Origin: JAVVEG01 sp041751425
Lineage (GTDB): Bacteria; Pseudomonadota; Gammaproteobacteria; Pseudomonadales; Pseudohongiellaceae
Direction of reading: 5' to 3'
NCBI GenBank assembly: GCA_041751425.1
Contig: JBGSXL010000013.1
Location: 62,001 to 126,000, forward strand
DNA: 64,000 bases
In this document: piece by piece, positions 24,457-33,180 of the stretch
How positions within the stretch are numbered: position 1 is the first letter of the stretch
Layout of the letters: every line of letters begins with the position of its first letter
Translations under genes and position numbers: made by a program
The notes under the pieces: model-generated
Told to the model about the DNA's origin: nothing
Database searches by the model: none
What the model saw: the letters and a program-made list of their open reading frames with translations, nothing else

Positions 24457-25098
24457 ATGGTGGAACTAACAGGTGATATTCCTTTCTTGTGGAGATTAAG
24501 TCCTGAGTCCAGCGAAGGACTCTGTGTTGTCTCCATGGTGGTACCATTCGAATCCGAAGCAGAAGAAGAACGCAAGGATCTGACCATCGAGACCAGCGTT
24601 GTCAGTTTACCCTCCGATAGCTCTCGTTCCGAGAATGAAGAGATGCTGGAATGGAATCAGGATGACATCAGCCTGTTTCTGAAACTGGTGACTCATGAAC
24701 AGCAAACCCAGCACGTTGCTGTTACCGACACCGTTCGCATAGATCTTACAGATCCCGCCATTATTGAAATCATACATGTCGTAGCTGCAGCCGGTTTCGG
24801 CATGGCCTTCACCTCATTTGGCATCCTCCGCCGTTCGGCAGAAAGTTACCCGGCACACTTGTGCGAGATTGGCAGTTTTGCATCATTGGATACAGTGGAT
24901 GGATTCAAAAGAGTGGTCGTTGTCGATATCGACGATGACGATATCGTTTGTGTCCTGCTGGATGAAATCGATGTGGCGTCGGTTGGAGAGTATGATCAGT
25001 TAAGCCGTCACGATCTTTTGATGGTTAAACGTCAGGATCTGTTACATCCGGATTTTGCCACGACGGCATCAAGACCGCATTCGGCGACGCTTCACTAA
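24457..25098 (+). CDS. Acidic hypothetical protein
   Basis: I do not recognise this 213-residue protein. It is strongly acidic, with Glu/Ser-rich segments (ESEAEEERKDL, about residues 32-42) and an Asp cluster VVVVDIDDDDIVCVLL near residue 157. It lacks a signal peptide; VVAAAGFGMAFTSFGI near 108-123 is the only moderately hydrophobic stretch and is too short to call a membrane helix. GAGGAA is immediately before ATG, closer than usual. It lies alone downstream of the AT-rich region with DnaA-like boxes and is convergent with an epoxide-hydrolase-like gene. Codon use looks ordinary, so I believe it is real. Confidence 0.65.
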   Translation: MVELTGDIPFLWRLSPESSEGLCVVSMVVPFESEAEEERKDLTIETSVVSLPSDSSRSENEEMLEWNQDDISLFLKLVTHEQQTQHVAVTDTVRIDLTDPAIIEIIHVVAAAGFGMAFTSFGILRRSAESYPAHLCEIGSFASLDTVDGFKRVVVVDIDDDDIVCVLLDEIDVASVGEYDQLSRHDLLMVKRQDLLHPDFATTASRPHSATLH

Positions 25099-25131
25099 CA
25101 TTACCAACTTCTGTTGCTACCCATATAACTT

Positions 25132-26091
25132 TCAGGGCCTGGCCAGTAACCACCATTTCAGCGTGGAGCTGACCAGCTCTGGCGCATCCTGTTGCACAAA
25201 GTGCCCTGCACCCGGCACAGCAACAATCGTTGTGTCCGCGTCTATCCAGTCCCAGGTGTTATTCAAACCGTCTGAGTGTAACGCGGTGTCTTCCAGACCA
25301 TGGAATATCAACACGGGCATTTGCAATTGTGGTGTGGCAGGGGCAGCAGCGGGGGCAGGCTCTCCTGCGGCAGGCAGGCGCGGATAGTTGCGTTTGTAAT
25401 AGGCCAGCATGGCATCGAAGTCAGAGTTCTGGAAAGCCTCCACATAGTGTGGTCGCGCATTGGCATCGCTGACCCAAAGCGACAGGGTTTGCGGAGTCAT
25501 CGGTCCGCCGAAAAGTATATCTGGATCAGATGGTGAGCCTTCCTGAAAGCGTTGCGCGTAGCCGCTGTTGGCACGTTGCTCAGGATTGTTAGCTAATTCT
25601 CGTCCCATCCCATTCGGATGAGGCAGATTCAGGATGACCAGTTTGTCCACCATTTGCGGATAGTTGAACGCAAACTGCCAGGACACCACGCCACCCCAAT
25701 CATGGCCAACGATCGTGGCGCTCTCTTCGCCAAAATGTCTTACCACTGCGGCGACATCCGCCAACAGAAAACGCATGTCATAGTTTTCATCACCAGCGGG
25801 CTTGTCGCTGAGGTTATAACCTCGTTGATCGATGGCCACAACCTTGAAATTTTTCTGCAGTGCAGCCATCTGGTGTCGCCAGCTATACCAGAAATCCGGA
25901 AAACCATGAATCATGACGATCAGGGGACCGTCTCCAATGGTGGCGTAATGTATTTTCACACCAGCGCTATCCACATAGCCGTGCTCAACATCATTCCAGA
26001 TATCAGTTTGTGCATACAGGGAGCCGCTGCAGCTGAGCAGACCAGCCAGGACAGCAAGCATGACTGAGCGCGTTACAAGAGTTATTTTCAT
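25132..26091 (-). CDS. Secreted alpha/beta hydrolase, epoxide-hydrolase-like
   Basis: This 319-residue hydrolase begins with a signal peptide (MLAVLAGLLSCSGSLYAQ), placing it in the periplasm; LLSC could also be read as a lipobox. The epoxide-hydrolase-type motifs are HGFPDFWYSWRHQ (oxyanion region), the nucleophile GHDWGG with Asp as nucleophile, HGLEDTAL with the acid, and GAGHFVQQ with the catalytic His. Haloalkane dehalogenases share this layout, so substrate is open. A proline/alanine-rich insert (AAGEPAPAAAPATPQL) precedes the final strands. Its ATG overlaps the stop of the upstream CopC-like gene by four bases, so the pair is an operon. Confidence 0.88.
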   Translation of the reverse strand: MKITLVTRSVMLAVLAGLLSCSGSLYAQTDIWNDVEHGYVDSAGVKIHYATIGDGPLIVMIHGFPDFWYSWRHQMAALQKNFKVVAIDQRGYNLSDKPAGDENYDMRFLLADVAAVVRHFGEESATIVGHDWGGVVSWQFAFNYPQMVDKLVILNLPHPNGMGRELANNPEQRANSGYAQRFQEGSPSDPDILFGGPMTPQTLSLWVSDANARPHYVEAFQNSDFDAMLAYYKRNYPRLPAAGEPAPAAAPATPQLQMPVLIFHGLEDTALHSDGLNNTWDWIDADTTIVAVPGAGHFVQQDAPELVSSTLKWWLLARP

Positions 26092-26591
26092 GGAGGATTA
26101 CCTTGGAGCAACCGATAGTCGGGCACCATAATATGAATGGAATCATCAACCGGAATGACGGTGGTGGGAACAACCGCATCAGGACCAAATGAGAAACAGA
26201 AGAAGCCGAACACCATGATGTTGTCCTGATTCACGGCGGCCCACTCAGCGGTGTAATAGGTAGCGGGTGGCAGGTCCGGAATATTCTGTATAAACACGCG
26301 ATTGACATCGGGGTTATAACTGAAGCCCACATCAATCGTATCCTTGTCCTCGGCCTTCAAAGTCAGCTTGACGAGGCGCACGTATTCTCCAAAACGCAAT
26401 ATCAGATTGTCTGGCGCATCCGGAAGCACTTCATCATGTTGCGGCACTGTGTCATGGGGTATCTCGATAGTGTTGCGCCGACCATGCGAATGCTGGGCAT
26501 ACGCACTTTCACACAGCAACAGCAATATGACGGCTGCACGAACAACAGGGGAGGAATGCAAAACTCTCATAAGATATCTCATCAAATGCAT
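26088..26591 (-). CDS. CopC-like periplasmic protein
   Basis: The product (about 167 residues) has a signal peptide (VVRAAVILLLLCESAYAQ) and one immunoglobulin-like domain similar to the copper-binding CopC family: HDEVLPDAPDNLILRFGE at the start and PPATYYTAEWAAVNQDN near the end. The usual CopC DGHP copper motif is replaced by DNIMVFGFFCFSFG, so metal binding may differ. The start is uncertain: ATG 26591 and ATG 26570 both fit a signal peptide, and the latter has GAG seven bases upstream. It overlaps the epoxide-hydrolase-like gene by four bases and is divergent from the copper/heme monooxygenase operon. Confidence 0.65.
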   Translation of the reverse strand: MHLMRYLMRVLHSSPVVRAAVILLLLCESAYAQHSHGRRNTIEIPHDTVPQHDEVLPDAPDNLILRFGEYVRLVKLTLKAEDKDTIDVGFSYNPDVNRVFIQNIPDLPPATYYTAEWAAVNQDNIMVFGFFCFSFGPDAVVPTTVIPVDDSIHIMVPDYRLLQGNPP

Positions 26592-26782
26592 TGAATCTGG
26601 ATTACGCTGTTCATAATACGATTCATGGAAGGGTTGTAAAGCGCATTTTTGTGTCTTGGTGTAGCGAAGTGGCCAACTGAGCAAATCCGAACGTATTTTT
26701 TGGATATTCGGTAAAAATTTCGAAATAACGAACACTTATGAGCAGTGCAATGGTCCATTTACAGAATTCGTCAGCAATATTT

Positions 26783-26811
26783 TTGACTTTTAGCAGACTT
26801 GCGCTTATGAA
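26783..26811 (+). promoter_or_regulatory. Sigma-70-like promoter for the cytochrome-PHM operon
   Basis: TTGACT (26783-26788) and TATGAA (26806-26811) are separated by exactly 17 bases. Transcription would start near 26818, leaving about 90 bases of leader before the GTG start at 26910. Confidence 0.45.
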
Positions 26812-26909
26812 CGTGTTCAAATTCACAGGGTTAAATGATTCGCTCATGCCTGCATTAACTCGGCGGTCTGGGAGTCTTTGAGTCGAAAACAACTATCAGG
26901 AGGTGTCCC

Positions 26910-28388
26910 GTGAGGATACTACAAAAATCAAGCTTTTCTATTACTAGTGCCACATGGCTGCAGACAACTGGCAGGGCATCCCTGTTGGCCGTTTTCATGC
27001 TACCTGGTTTCGTTAGTGCTCAGTCTGCAACTCCCAGTGATGTCACTTTCCATAAGGACATCGAGCCAATTATGCAACGCAGTTGCCAGAGCTGTCACAG
27101 ACCCGAGGGCGTGGCCCCGATGTCTCTGGTCACTTATGAAGAGACAGCGCCCTATGCTGGCTTGATTGAATACAAAACTGCTCTGCGCGACCGCGCTGGT
27201 GCGATGCCACCATGGTATGTAGAGAAAGACATTGGCATTCAGGATTTCAAATACGACACATCACTATCTGATGCAGAGCTGGCGGCCATCTCCACTTGGG
27301 CTCGCGGTGGTGTTCCTCGCGGCAACCCCGCTGATGCTCCAGCGCCACTCGAGTTCAGTGAGGGTGGTTTCTGGGCTGCAGGTGAGCCAGATCTGATCAT
27401 TCGTACAGAAGACATTACAGTACTGGGCGGAGCGCCGGACTGGTGGGGTGATATTCCTCACGTACCAACCGGTATGACCGAAGATCGCTATGTAAGGTCT
27501 GTTGAAATTCGTGAGATCAATGATGTCGATACCAGCTCCGGTGCCGGCACCGTTGGTGGCCGCAATATTGTTCACCATATGATCTGGAGTACACAGGTTT
27601 TCAATGAGGATGGTACTTCCGATGGTCAGCAGGTTTCCTGGCCGGTGCATGAAATTGCCCGTAACCCGGATATCTTCGATGAAGACGGTGGCCGTCTGCT
27701 GCGCGCTAACTCGTATCTGGTTTCCAACTCCGTGCACCTACACTCAACCGGTGTAGATACAACGGGTCATCTGGAAATTGGTTTCCGTTTCCACCCGGTC
27801 GGCTATGAGCCCAAGTATCGTCCTGCTCTGATCGGTCTTGGCAATGGCGTTGATATCAGCATCACAGGTCAGAAAGATGGTCAGGAACTGCATGCTTATG
27901 CTGTGCTAGAGCAACACACCAAGATCGTAACCTTCGAGCCACACCTGCACGCCCCCGGTGAGCGTATGTGTCTGGAAGCCATCTGGGGTTACACCATCGA
28001 AACCCTGTCCTGCGTGGGCTACGACCACAACTGGGTGCGTGGCTATACCTATGGTGAAAACTCTGCGCCATTGCTGCCCAAAGGTACCGTGTTGCACATT
28101 GTTGGTTATTTCAACAACACCAGCACCAACCCCAATGTACCTGACCCTAGAAACTGGCAGGGTTCTGGCAACCGCTCAGTAACCAATATGTTCATTGATC
28201 TGGGTATGCGTGTCTCATTGAGCGAAGAGCAGTTCCTGGAAGAAATGGAGAATAGACGACAGGTTCTGGGTCTTGGCCCTAACGATCACGTCATCGGTTG
28301 CCCGCTGTGTCTGGCACCGTTAGTAGCTCCTATTTATCCCGATGAATCTACTACAGAAGTGGCTGTAAGCCAGGCGGAGACGAATTAA
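26910..28388 (+). CDS. Cytochrome c / PHM-like copper monooxygenase fusion
   Basis: This 492-residue exported protein joins a c-type heme domain to a domain like copper type II ascorbate-dependent (PHM) monooxygenases. After a signal peptide, CQSCH near residue 59 binds heme, with a downstream Met in AMPPWYV as possible axial ligand. The copper-like features are VHHM (paired His), HLH in SVHLHSTG, HLH in EPHLHAPGERM and Met in TNMFID, in the order seen in PHM for its two copper sites. VPTGMTEDRYV is typical of bacterial cytochrome-PHM fusions. GTG 26910 has a perfect AGGAGG upstream. The next gene starts within its stop codon. The reaction, probably an oxidation in the periplasm, is unknown. 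Confidence 0.8.
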   Translation: MRILQKSSFSITSATWLQTTGRASLLAVFMLPGFVSAQSATPSDVTFHKDIEPIMQRSCQSCHRPEGVAPMSLVTYEETAPYAGLIEYKTALRDRAGAMPPWYVEKDIGIQDFKYDTSLSDAELAAISTWARGGVPRGNPADAPAPLEFSEGGFWAAGEPDLIIRTEDITVLGGAPDWWGDIPHVPTGMTEDRYVRSVEIREINDVDTSSGAGTVGGRNIVHHMIWSTQVFNEDGTSDGQQVSWPVHEIARNPDIFDEDGGRLLRANSYLVSNSVHLHSTGVDTTGHLEIGFRFHPVGYEPKYRPALIGLGNGVDISITGQKDGQELHAYAVLEQHTKIVTFEPHLHAPGERMCLEAIWGYTIETLSCVGYDHNWVRGYTYGENSAPLLPKGTVLHIVGYFNNTSTNPNVPDPRNWQGSGNRSVTNMFIDLGMRVSLSEEQFLEEMENRRQVLGLGPNDHVIGCPLCLAPLVAPIYPDESTTEVAVSQAETN

Positions 28389-29359
28389 TGTTTGGATTGA
28401 TCAGCAAGCAGTACAGCGGTGCTGCAGTGATGAAATTGTTGCTAGGTGCGGGCGCTCTGCTGCTGATGACGCAGCAGACGTTTGCACAAACGACTTACAG
28501 TAAAGGTCAGCACATTGAGCCGGCCTACGAAGGTTGGCAGCAAAATGAAGACGGCACTTATAACTTCCTGTTTGGTTACCACAATGAAAATTGGGAAGAG
28601 AAACTGGATATCCCGGTGGGCGAGAATAATTTCTTTGCTCCGGGTCTGGAAGATCGTGGTCAGCCTACACATTTTCTGCCGCGTCGTAACCGTTTCACCT
28701 TTAAGGTGCAGGTACCTGCAGACTGGGGTGACAAAGAGCTGGTATGGGAGATCACCTCTAATGGGGTAACCCGTAAAGCTTATGCCACTCTCGCCAAGGA
28801 CTATGTCGTCGACAATGTGGTAATTGCCTCTGAGACAGGTTCTCTGGGTGCGGGTACCAGTACGCCTGAGTCACGTGCCAACACTCCGCCAGTGGTTACT
28901 GTGCAGGGCGATCGCGTTGGTGGTGAGGTTGTTCGCAATGTACGTGTTGGTGAAACTCTCACTTTGCATGCACATGTAGCAGACGATGGCTTGCCCAAGT
29001 CAGGCAATCTCTTTAATTCTAACTTCGTACAAACCCCAGAAACACAGAAGCTGCGCATGCTCCGTCCTCCGTTCAGGATTACCGTTGGCAAGACCAATGG
29101 GCTGTTCCTGTCCTGGAACGTCTATCGCGGCGCAGGTGATGTAACGTTTGATCCACCCCAGGTTAAGCCATGGGAAGATACCCGTGCGTCAGCCAATTCA
29201 CCTTGGGGTGCCTTGTGGGTTCCTCCACCGGTACCAGAGGATGGCATGTATGCTGTCAACGTCAGCTTTGACGAGCCGGGAACTTATATTCTCTGGGCGC
29301 GTGCCGACGATGGTGGCTTGTATCACGATCAGTACGTTACGGTAAATGTAACTCCCTGA
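28388..29359 (+). CDS. Periplasmic hypothetical protein coupled to the cytochrome-PHM gene
   Basis: I recognise no named family in this 323-residue protein. It has a signal peptide (LLLGAGALLLMTQQTFAQ) and a beta-rich look, with two Ig-like stretches: about 45-140 (TYNFLFGYHNENWEEKLDI) and 180-323 ending in GTYILWARADDGGLYHD. The GYxNxN pattern recurs in proteins encoded beside cytochrome-PHM genes, as I recall. Its ATG shares a base with the upstream stop (TAATG), so translation is coupled and the two products may form a complex. A strong intrinsic terminator follows 24 bp after the stop, closing the operon. Confidence 0.78.
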   Translation: MFGLISKQYSGAAVMKLLLGAGALLLMTQQTFAQTTYSKGQHIEPAYEGWQQNEDGTYNFLFGYHNENWEEKLDIPVGENNFFAPGLEDRGQPTHFLPRRNRFTFKVQVPADWGDKELVWEITSNGVTRKAYATLAKDYVVDNVVIASETGSLGAGTSTPESRANTPPVVTVQGDRVGGEVVRNVRVGETLTLHAHVADDGLPKSGNLFNSNFVQTPETQKLRMLRPPFRITVGKTNGLFLSWNVYRGAGDVTFDPPQVKPWEDTRASANSPWGALWVPPPVPEDGMYAVNVSFDEPGTYILWARADDGGLYHDQYVTVNVTP

Positions 29360-29382
29360 TTTTCGGATCAGCATGTGAAATC

Positions 29383-29422
29383 AAAACGGAGCCATTGGTT
29401 TGTTACCTTGGCTCCGTTTTTT
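29383..29422 (+). terminator. Rho-independent terminator of the cytochrome-PHM operon
   Basis: AAAACGGAGCCA (29383-29394) pairs perfectly with TGGCTCCGTTTT (29409-29420) around a 14-base loop, and the T-tract continues to 29422. It lies just after the periplasmic protein gene. Confidence 0.92.
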
Positions 29423-29577
29423 CGTTTTAGACTCAACATTTAAATGCTGACACTTGCTTCCAGTAGCCTTAAAGTCAATGACTGTAACGATGGGTAGGCT
29501 TGCAATGCGGCAGAATGTACTTTATCGTTTCGATCGGAAATCTCCTCAGACTCATTGAATAAGGCACGCACCTTTCT

Positions 29578-30633
29578 ATGCTTTGGTTTCATTACGCGAG
29601 CAGTTTTCTGGCTATATCGCAGCTGCTCTTTTTGGGTCTGTTTTACCTGCTTTACCATCACAAGCAATTGCTTGGCAGTTTGCTCGCGCTTTTCAATTTC
29701 TGCCTGATCGCTTACATCGTTTCCCGCATGCCGGAAGTCAATGACGATCTCGCCACATTGCGTTTCGTATTGGCCGTGCTGGCAATCATGGCACCTTCCG
29801 TTTTGTGGGTAATAACTCGTTATCTGTTCGAGGACAACCCACGGGTGCCAGGGATCGTTTGGGTCATCATGGTTAGCTATATTGTGTTGCGCTCAATTGG
29901 CATGATGATCTATCGCACCGATACAGAATTTGACACTATCTGGTACGCCCTGTTTTTCTATATACCGCAACTGATCATGCTTGGTCTCGCCTTCCATGTG
30001 GTTTATATGGCGTGCAAGGGTTTAGGCAGCGATTTGGTAGAACCGCGCAGGCGCCTTCGTGTCCCATTTGCCATTGGCATGGGTTCTATCGTGGGAGTTA
30101 TTGTTGGCTCTGGATTTCTGTTGTTGTCCAACCCCGTGCTCGATGGCATCTATTTTTTCATAATCTTCGTATTCACCATGGCAATCAACCTGACAACTTT
30201 CCGGTTGCACAAGGATTCGCCACAATTGTTGATTGATCTGAACCAGCCGGTTGCAGGAGCGCCAGCGCGCGTTAGTGGGCGGGATCCTGATAAGCCATTG
30301 GTAGATCGCATTCACAACGCCATGGAAAATGAACGACTGTATGCACAGCCCGGATTAACAATTGGAGACCTGGCAAGCAAGGTTTCCATGCAGGAATACC
30401 GCTTGCGGCGCTTGATCAATCAGAAACTGCACTATCGAAACTTCAATCAGTATCTGAACAAGTATCGAATTGCGGAAGCGGCTCGTCGACTGCAGGATCC
30501 TGCAGAAAGCGGGATGCCCATTTCCAGCATAGCCCTTGATGTAGGCTATGCATCATTGTCTTCGTTCAACAAGGCATTCAAGGAATTGCATGGCGTGACA
30601 CCGACGACATTCCGACAACGCTCACAGTCCTGA
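29578..30633 (+). CDS. AraC-family regulator with membrane sensor domain
   Basis: This 351-residue protein has about seven hydrophobic helices in residues 1-215 and an AraC-type DNA-binding domain in the last 100 residues. The first helix-turn-helix is in LTIGDLASKVSMQEYRLRRL and the second in PISSIALDVGYASLSSFNKA, followed by FKELHGVTPTTFRQR. Regulators of this layout sense a signal at the membrane and bind DNA directly. It follows the cytochrome-PHM operon on the same strand beyond a terminator, and is a good candidate to control that operon or the divergent CopC/hydrolase pair. No clear ribosome binding site precedes ATG 29578. Confidence 0.88.
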   Translation: MLWFHYASSFLAISQLLFLGLFYLLYHHKQLLGSLLALFNFCLIAYIVSRMPEVNDDLATLRFVLAVLAIMAPSVLWVITRYLFEDNPRVPGIVWVIMVSYIVLRSIGMMIYRTDTEFDTIWYALFFYIPQLIMLGLAFHVVYMACKGLGSDLVEPRRRLRVPFAIGMGSIVGVIVGSGFLLLSNPVLDGIYFFIIFVFTMAINLTTFRLHKDSPQLLIDLNQPVAGAPARVSGRDPDKPLVDRIHNAMENERLYAQPGLTIGDLASKVSMQEYRLRRLINQKLHYRNFNQYLNKYRIAEAARRLQDPAESGMPISSIALDVGYASLSSFNKAFKELHGVTPTTFRQRSQS

Positions 30634-30690
30634 AGTTAGTAATAAATTCCAGGTTCACCTTTTTGCAACAAGACCACATTGAGATTGAAG

Positions 30691-31671
30691 ATGAATGATA
30701 GCCCTGCACTCGCCCGTTTCCGTCGCATAGCCTGGATAACCATAGCTGCCGTATATTTTCTGATTCTGGTTGGTGCCAGCGTCAGGGCCAGTGGTGCAGG
30801 GATGGGGTGTCCGGACTGGCCAACCTGCTTCGGAAGGTGGATTCCACCAACCAGCGAGTCGCAATTGCCAGCCAACTATCAGGAAATTTATGCTGACAGA
30901 GGATATGCAGAAACCCGTTTCAATCCTGTGAAAACATGGATTGAATACACAAATCGATTGGTGGGGGTAACCATCGGTTTTCTGATACTGCTGACAGCTA
31001 TCGCTTCTTGGTCATGTCGTAGACATGACCCCTTGATATTCAGAGCGTCTGTAGCCGCGTTTCTGATGGTGGGGTTTCAGGGTTGGCTCGGTGCACGAGT
31101 AGTAGCATCAAACCTGCAGCCAGGCGTTATCACTGTACATATGCTGATGGCATTGGCAATTGTAGGTGTGTTGTTGTTTGCGCTGGCAAGAGCTCGGCGT
31201 ACCCTGGTTTCTGCACGTCGAGTGGACGGCATTGATCCGCGTTTCGAAAAGTGGCTTTATATTGTGCTTGGTTTTACCGTGTTACAAGTGGCTATGGGGA
31301 CTCAGGTAAGGGAGATGATTGATTATCTCAATCACGTGCAGGGAGAAGTGCGCTCGGGTTGGGTTGATGCTTTGCCTTGGTTTTTCTATATACATCGCAG
31401 TTTCTCTGCGGTGGTTCTATTTGCAAACCTATGGTTGCTTTGGCTGGTAGTCGGCACGCTCGGTTGGCAGCACACTCTTAGTCGTTTCACCGCGGCCATG
31501 AATATAGTGATTGTTTTCGCAGTAATTTCCGGTGCCACGTTGGGGCATCTGGGCATGCCGGCTTTTGTTCAACCGACGCACCTGCTCTCGGCTTCGTTAC
31601 TGTTTGGCTTGCAATTTCTAATCTGGATGGATTATCGGCATGCTGCCGGACCAACAACAGCCGGCAACTGA
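30691..31671 (+). CDS. ctaA: Heme A synthase, COX15/CtaA family
   Basis: This 326-residue, eight-helix membrane protein converts heme O to heme A for cytochrome oxidase. Motifs include VRASGAGMGCPDWPTCFG after helix 1, WIEYTNRLVG, TVHMLMALAI, FFYIHRSFSA and PTHLLSASL, with the histidines expected to bind heme. In many CtaA proteins the first conserved position is EYxHR; here it is EYTNR, with Asn for His. The stretch PANYQEIYADRGYAETRFN recalls Bacteroidetes-type members. I prefer ATG 30691 to TTG 30679 because GAG lies seven bases before it. No other oxidase assembly gene is nearby, and it is convergent with fabV. Confidence 0.88.
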   Translation: MNDSPALARFRRIAWITIAAVYFLILVGASVRASGAGMGCPDWPTCFGRWIPPTSESQLPANYQEIYADRGYAETRFNPVKTWIEYTNRLVGVTIGFLILLTAIASWSCRRHDPLIFRASVAAFLMVGFQGWLGARVVASNLQPGVITVHMLMALAIVGVLLFALARARRTLVSARRVDGIDPRFEKWLYIVLGFTVLQVAMGTQVREMIDYLNHVQGEVRSGWVDALPWFFYIHRSFSAVVLFANLWLLWLVVGTLGWQHTLSRFTAAMNIVIVFAVISGATLGHLGMPAFVQPTHLLSASLLFGLQFLIWMDYRHAAGPTTAGN

Positions 31672-31721
31672 ATCTGACTGTTTTACTGCAGATACCGCAC
31701 TGTGGTCTAGCTGGCGCCTTG

Positions 31722-31745
31722 CTAAGAATCAGATGTGATTCTTAG
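31722..31745. terminator. Stem-loop between convergent ctaA and fabV
   Basis: CTAAGAATCA (31722-31731) and TGATTCTTAG (31736-31745) form a perfect 10-bp stem with a GATG loop. The stem overlaps the fabV stop codon and lies 50 bp beyond the ctaA stop. It lacks a T-tract, so bidirectional termination is likely but not certain. Confidence 0.5.
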
Positions 31746-32926
31746 AAATTGTGTGCCACTAATGGGCTGATTTCCGCGTCGTAATCCACCCCGTCCACAC
31801 CGAAACCAAACAGTTTCAGGAACTCAGCGTTGTAAGATTTGAAATCTGTCAGTTCCAGCAGATTCTCTGTTGTCACCTGAGGCCAGATTTCCTCGACGGC
31901 AGCTTGAATGTCCGGGTCAAGCTCTTTGTCATCCACGCGATAGCGTCCATCACTGTCCAGTCTTGCGCTGGAGCTGCACAGGCACTCTACAAACAGCCGA
32001 TGCAATTGTTCTATGCACCCTTCGTGAACGTCCGCCTCTTTCATGACCTTGAACAGGATAGACAAATAAAGCGGCATCACAGGTATGGCCGAACTGGCTT
32101 GCGTCACAACTGCTTTCAAAACCGAGACGCGTGCCTGACCTTTAATATCCTGCAATTTTGCGTTGATGGCTTTCGCTGCACGATCAAGATCTTCTTTCGC
32201 CTTCCCGATGGTGGCATGACCGTAAATTGGCCAGGTCAATTTATCGCCCAAATAAGTGTACGCCAGAGTCTGACATTCCGGAGCAAGCAGATCTGCGTCC
32301 TGCAAGGCCTTCATCCAGAGCTCCCAATCTCCACCACCCATAACCTTTACCGTGTTTGCGATTTCTTCATCGCTTGCCGGTTCTACGCTGATGTCACTGA
32401 CCTTCAGCGTATCCGTATTCAGGTTCTTGGCGGTGTATGCCGCACCAATGGGTTTCAACACAGAAGAATAAACCTCACTGGTATCCGGGTCGGTGCGCCG
32501 GGGTGACGCCAGGCTGTAAACCACTAGGTCTACCTTACCCATATTTTTTTTGAGCTCTTCGATAACCTGTTGTTTGCAGGCGTTGGAAAACGCATCGGCA
32601 TTTATCGTGTGTGCATACAATTTCGCGTCCTCCGCTGCAGCGTGAAACGCAGCGGTATTGTAATAACCAGCCGATCCTGTTTTGGTTTCCGTAGGTGGTT
32701 TCTCAAAGCAGACCCCCAGCGTTTTCGCTCCGCTGCCAAACGCGGCAGTGATACGGGTCGCGAGGCCATACCCTGTGGAGCACCCGATTACGAGTACGCT
32801 TTTGGGGCCGGCAACCAGTGGGAATTTGGCGCGAGTGTAATTGATCTGTTCTCGCACGTTCACTGCGCAGCCCTGCGGATGAGCGTTCGTACAAATAAAG
32901 CCGCGCACTTTTGCTTTGATAATCAT
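31742..32926 (-). CDS. fabV: FabV-type enoyl-ACP reductase
   Basis: FabV reduces trans-2-enoyl-ACP (or CoA) with NADH in the last step of fatty acid elongation and is known for insensitivity to triclosan. The 394-residue product has the family N-terminus MIIKAKVRGFICTNAHPQGC, the cofactor loop VLVIGCSTGYGLATR, and the active site Tyr-x8-Lys in PIYGHATIGKAK. FabV is larger than FabI, and the length here is normal. AGGA lies ten bases before the ATG. A sigma-70-like promoter and a 23-bp palindrome lie upstream. It is convergent with ctaA. No FabI is encoded in this window, so FabV may be the essential reductase. Confidence 0.96.
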   Translation of the reverse strand: MIIKAKVRGFICTNAHPQGCAVNVREQINYTRAKFPLVAGPKSVLVIGCSTGYGLATRITAAFGSGAKTLGVCFEKPPTETKTGSAGYYNTAAFHAAAEDAKLYAHTINADAFSNACKQQVIEELKKNMGKVDLVVYSLASPRRTDPDTSEVYSSVLKPIGAAYTAKNLNTDTLKVSDISVEPASDEEIANTVKVMGGGDWELWMKALQDADLLAPECQTLAYTYLGDKLTWPIYGHATIGKAKEDLDRAAKAINAKLQDIKGQARVSVLKAVVTQASSAIPVMPLYLSILFKVMKEADVHEGCIEQLHRLFVECLCSSSARLDSDGRYRVDDKELDPDIQAAVEEIWPQVTTENLLELTDFKSYNAEFLKLFGFGVDGVDYDAEISPLVAHNF

Positions 32927-32955
32927 GTACCGTCCTGTGTTGCCTGTTGTTAGTG

Positions 32956-32978
32956 TTACCGTGGTATTGATACGGTAA
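32956..32978 (-). promoter_or_regulatory. Palindromic operator candidate upstream of fabV
   Basis: TTACCGT (32956-32962) and ACGGTAA (32972-32978) are perfect 7-bp arms with a nine-base spacer. The site lies 30 bp before the fabV start and within its predicted leader, so a bound repressor could block elongation or initiation. Confidence 0.4.
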
Positions 32979-33045
32979 AAAAATTTTTCGATGTCATGCC
33001 CGCTGGTCTGCGAGCATACACCATAGTGGGAGTTGTGAGGGCTTC

Positions 33046-33074
33046 ATTATAGTGCGCGTGCAGAGGGCAAGCAA
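33046..33074 (-). promoter_or_regulatory. Sigma-70-like promoter of fabV
   Basis: On the minus strand TTGCTT (33074-33069) and a perfect TATAAT (33051-33046) are 17 bases apart. The start point would be near 33039, giving a leader of about 110 bases. Confidence 0.6.
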
Positions 33075-33180
33075 AACCCAACAGACCAAATCAGGTATTT
33101 TCCATAAAGTTCCGCAACCTGATTGTCCTGAGAACGGGCATGGCTCGAAAACTGGAATGTCCTGATAACCATCCTTGTTA

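Noticed and set aside
31904..32506. 200-codon plus-strand frame opposite fabV
   Set aside because: Antisense to a full-length FabV with complete active site; no ribosome site or recognised domain.
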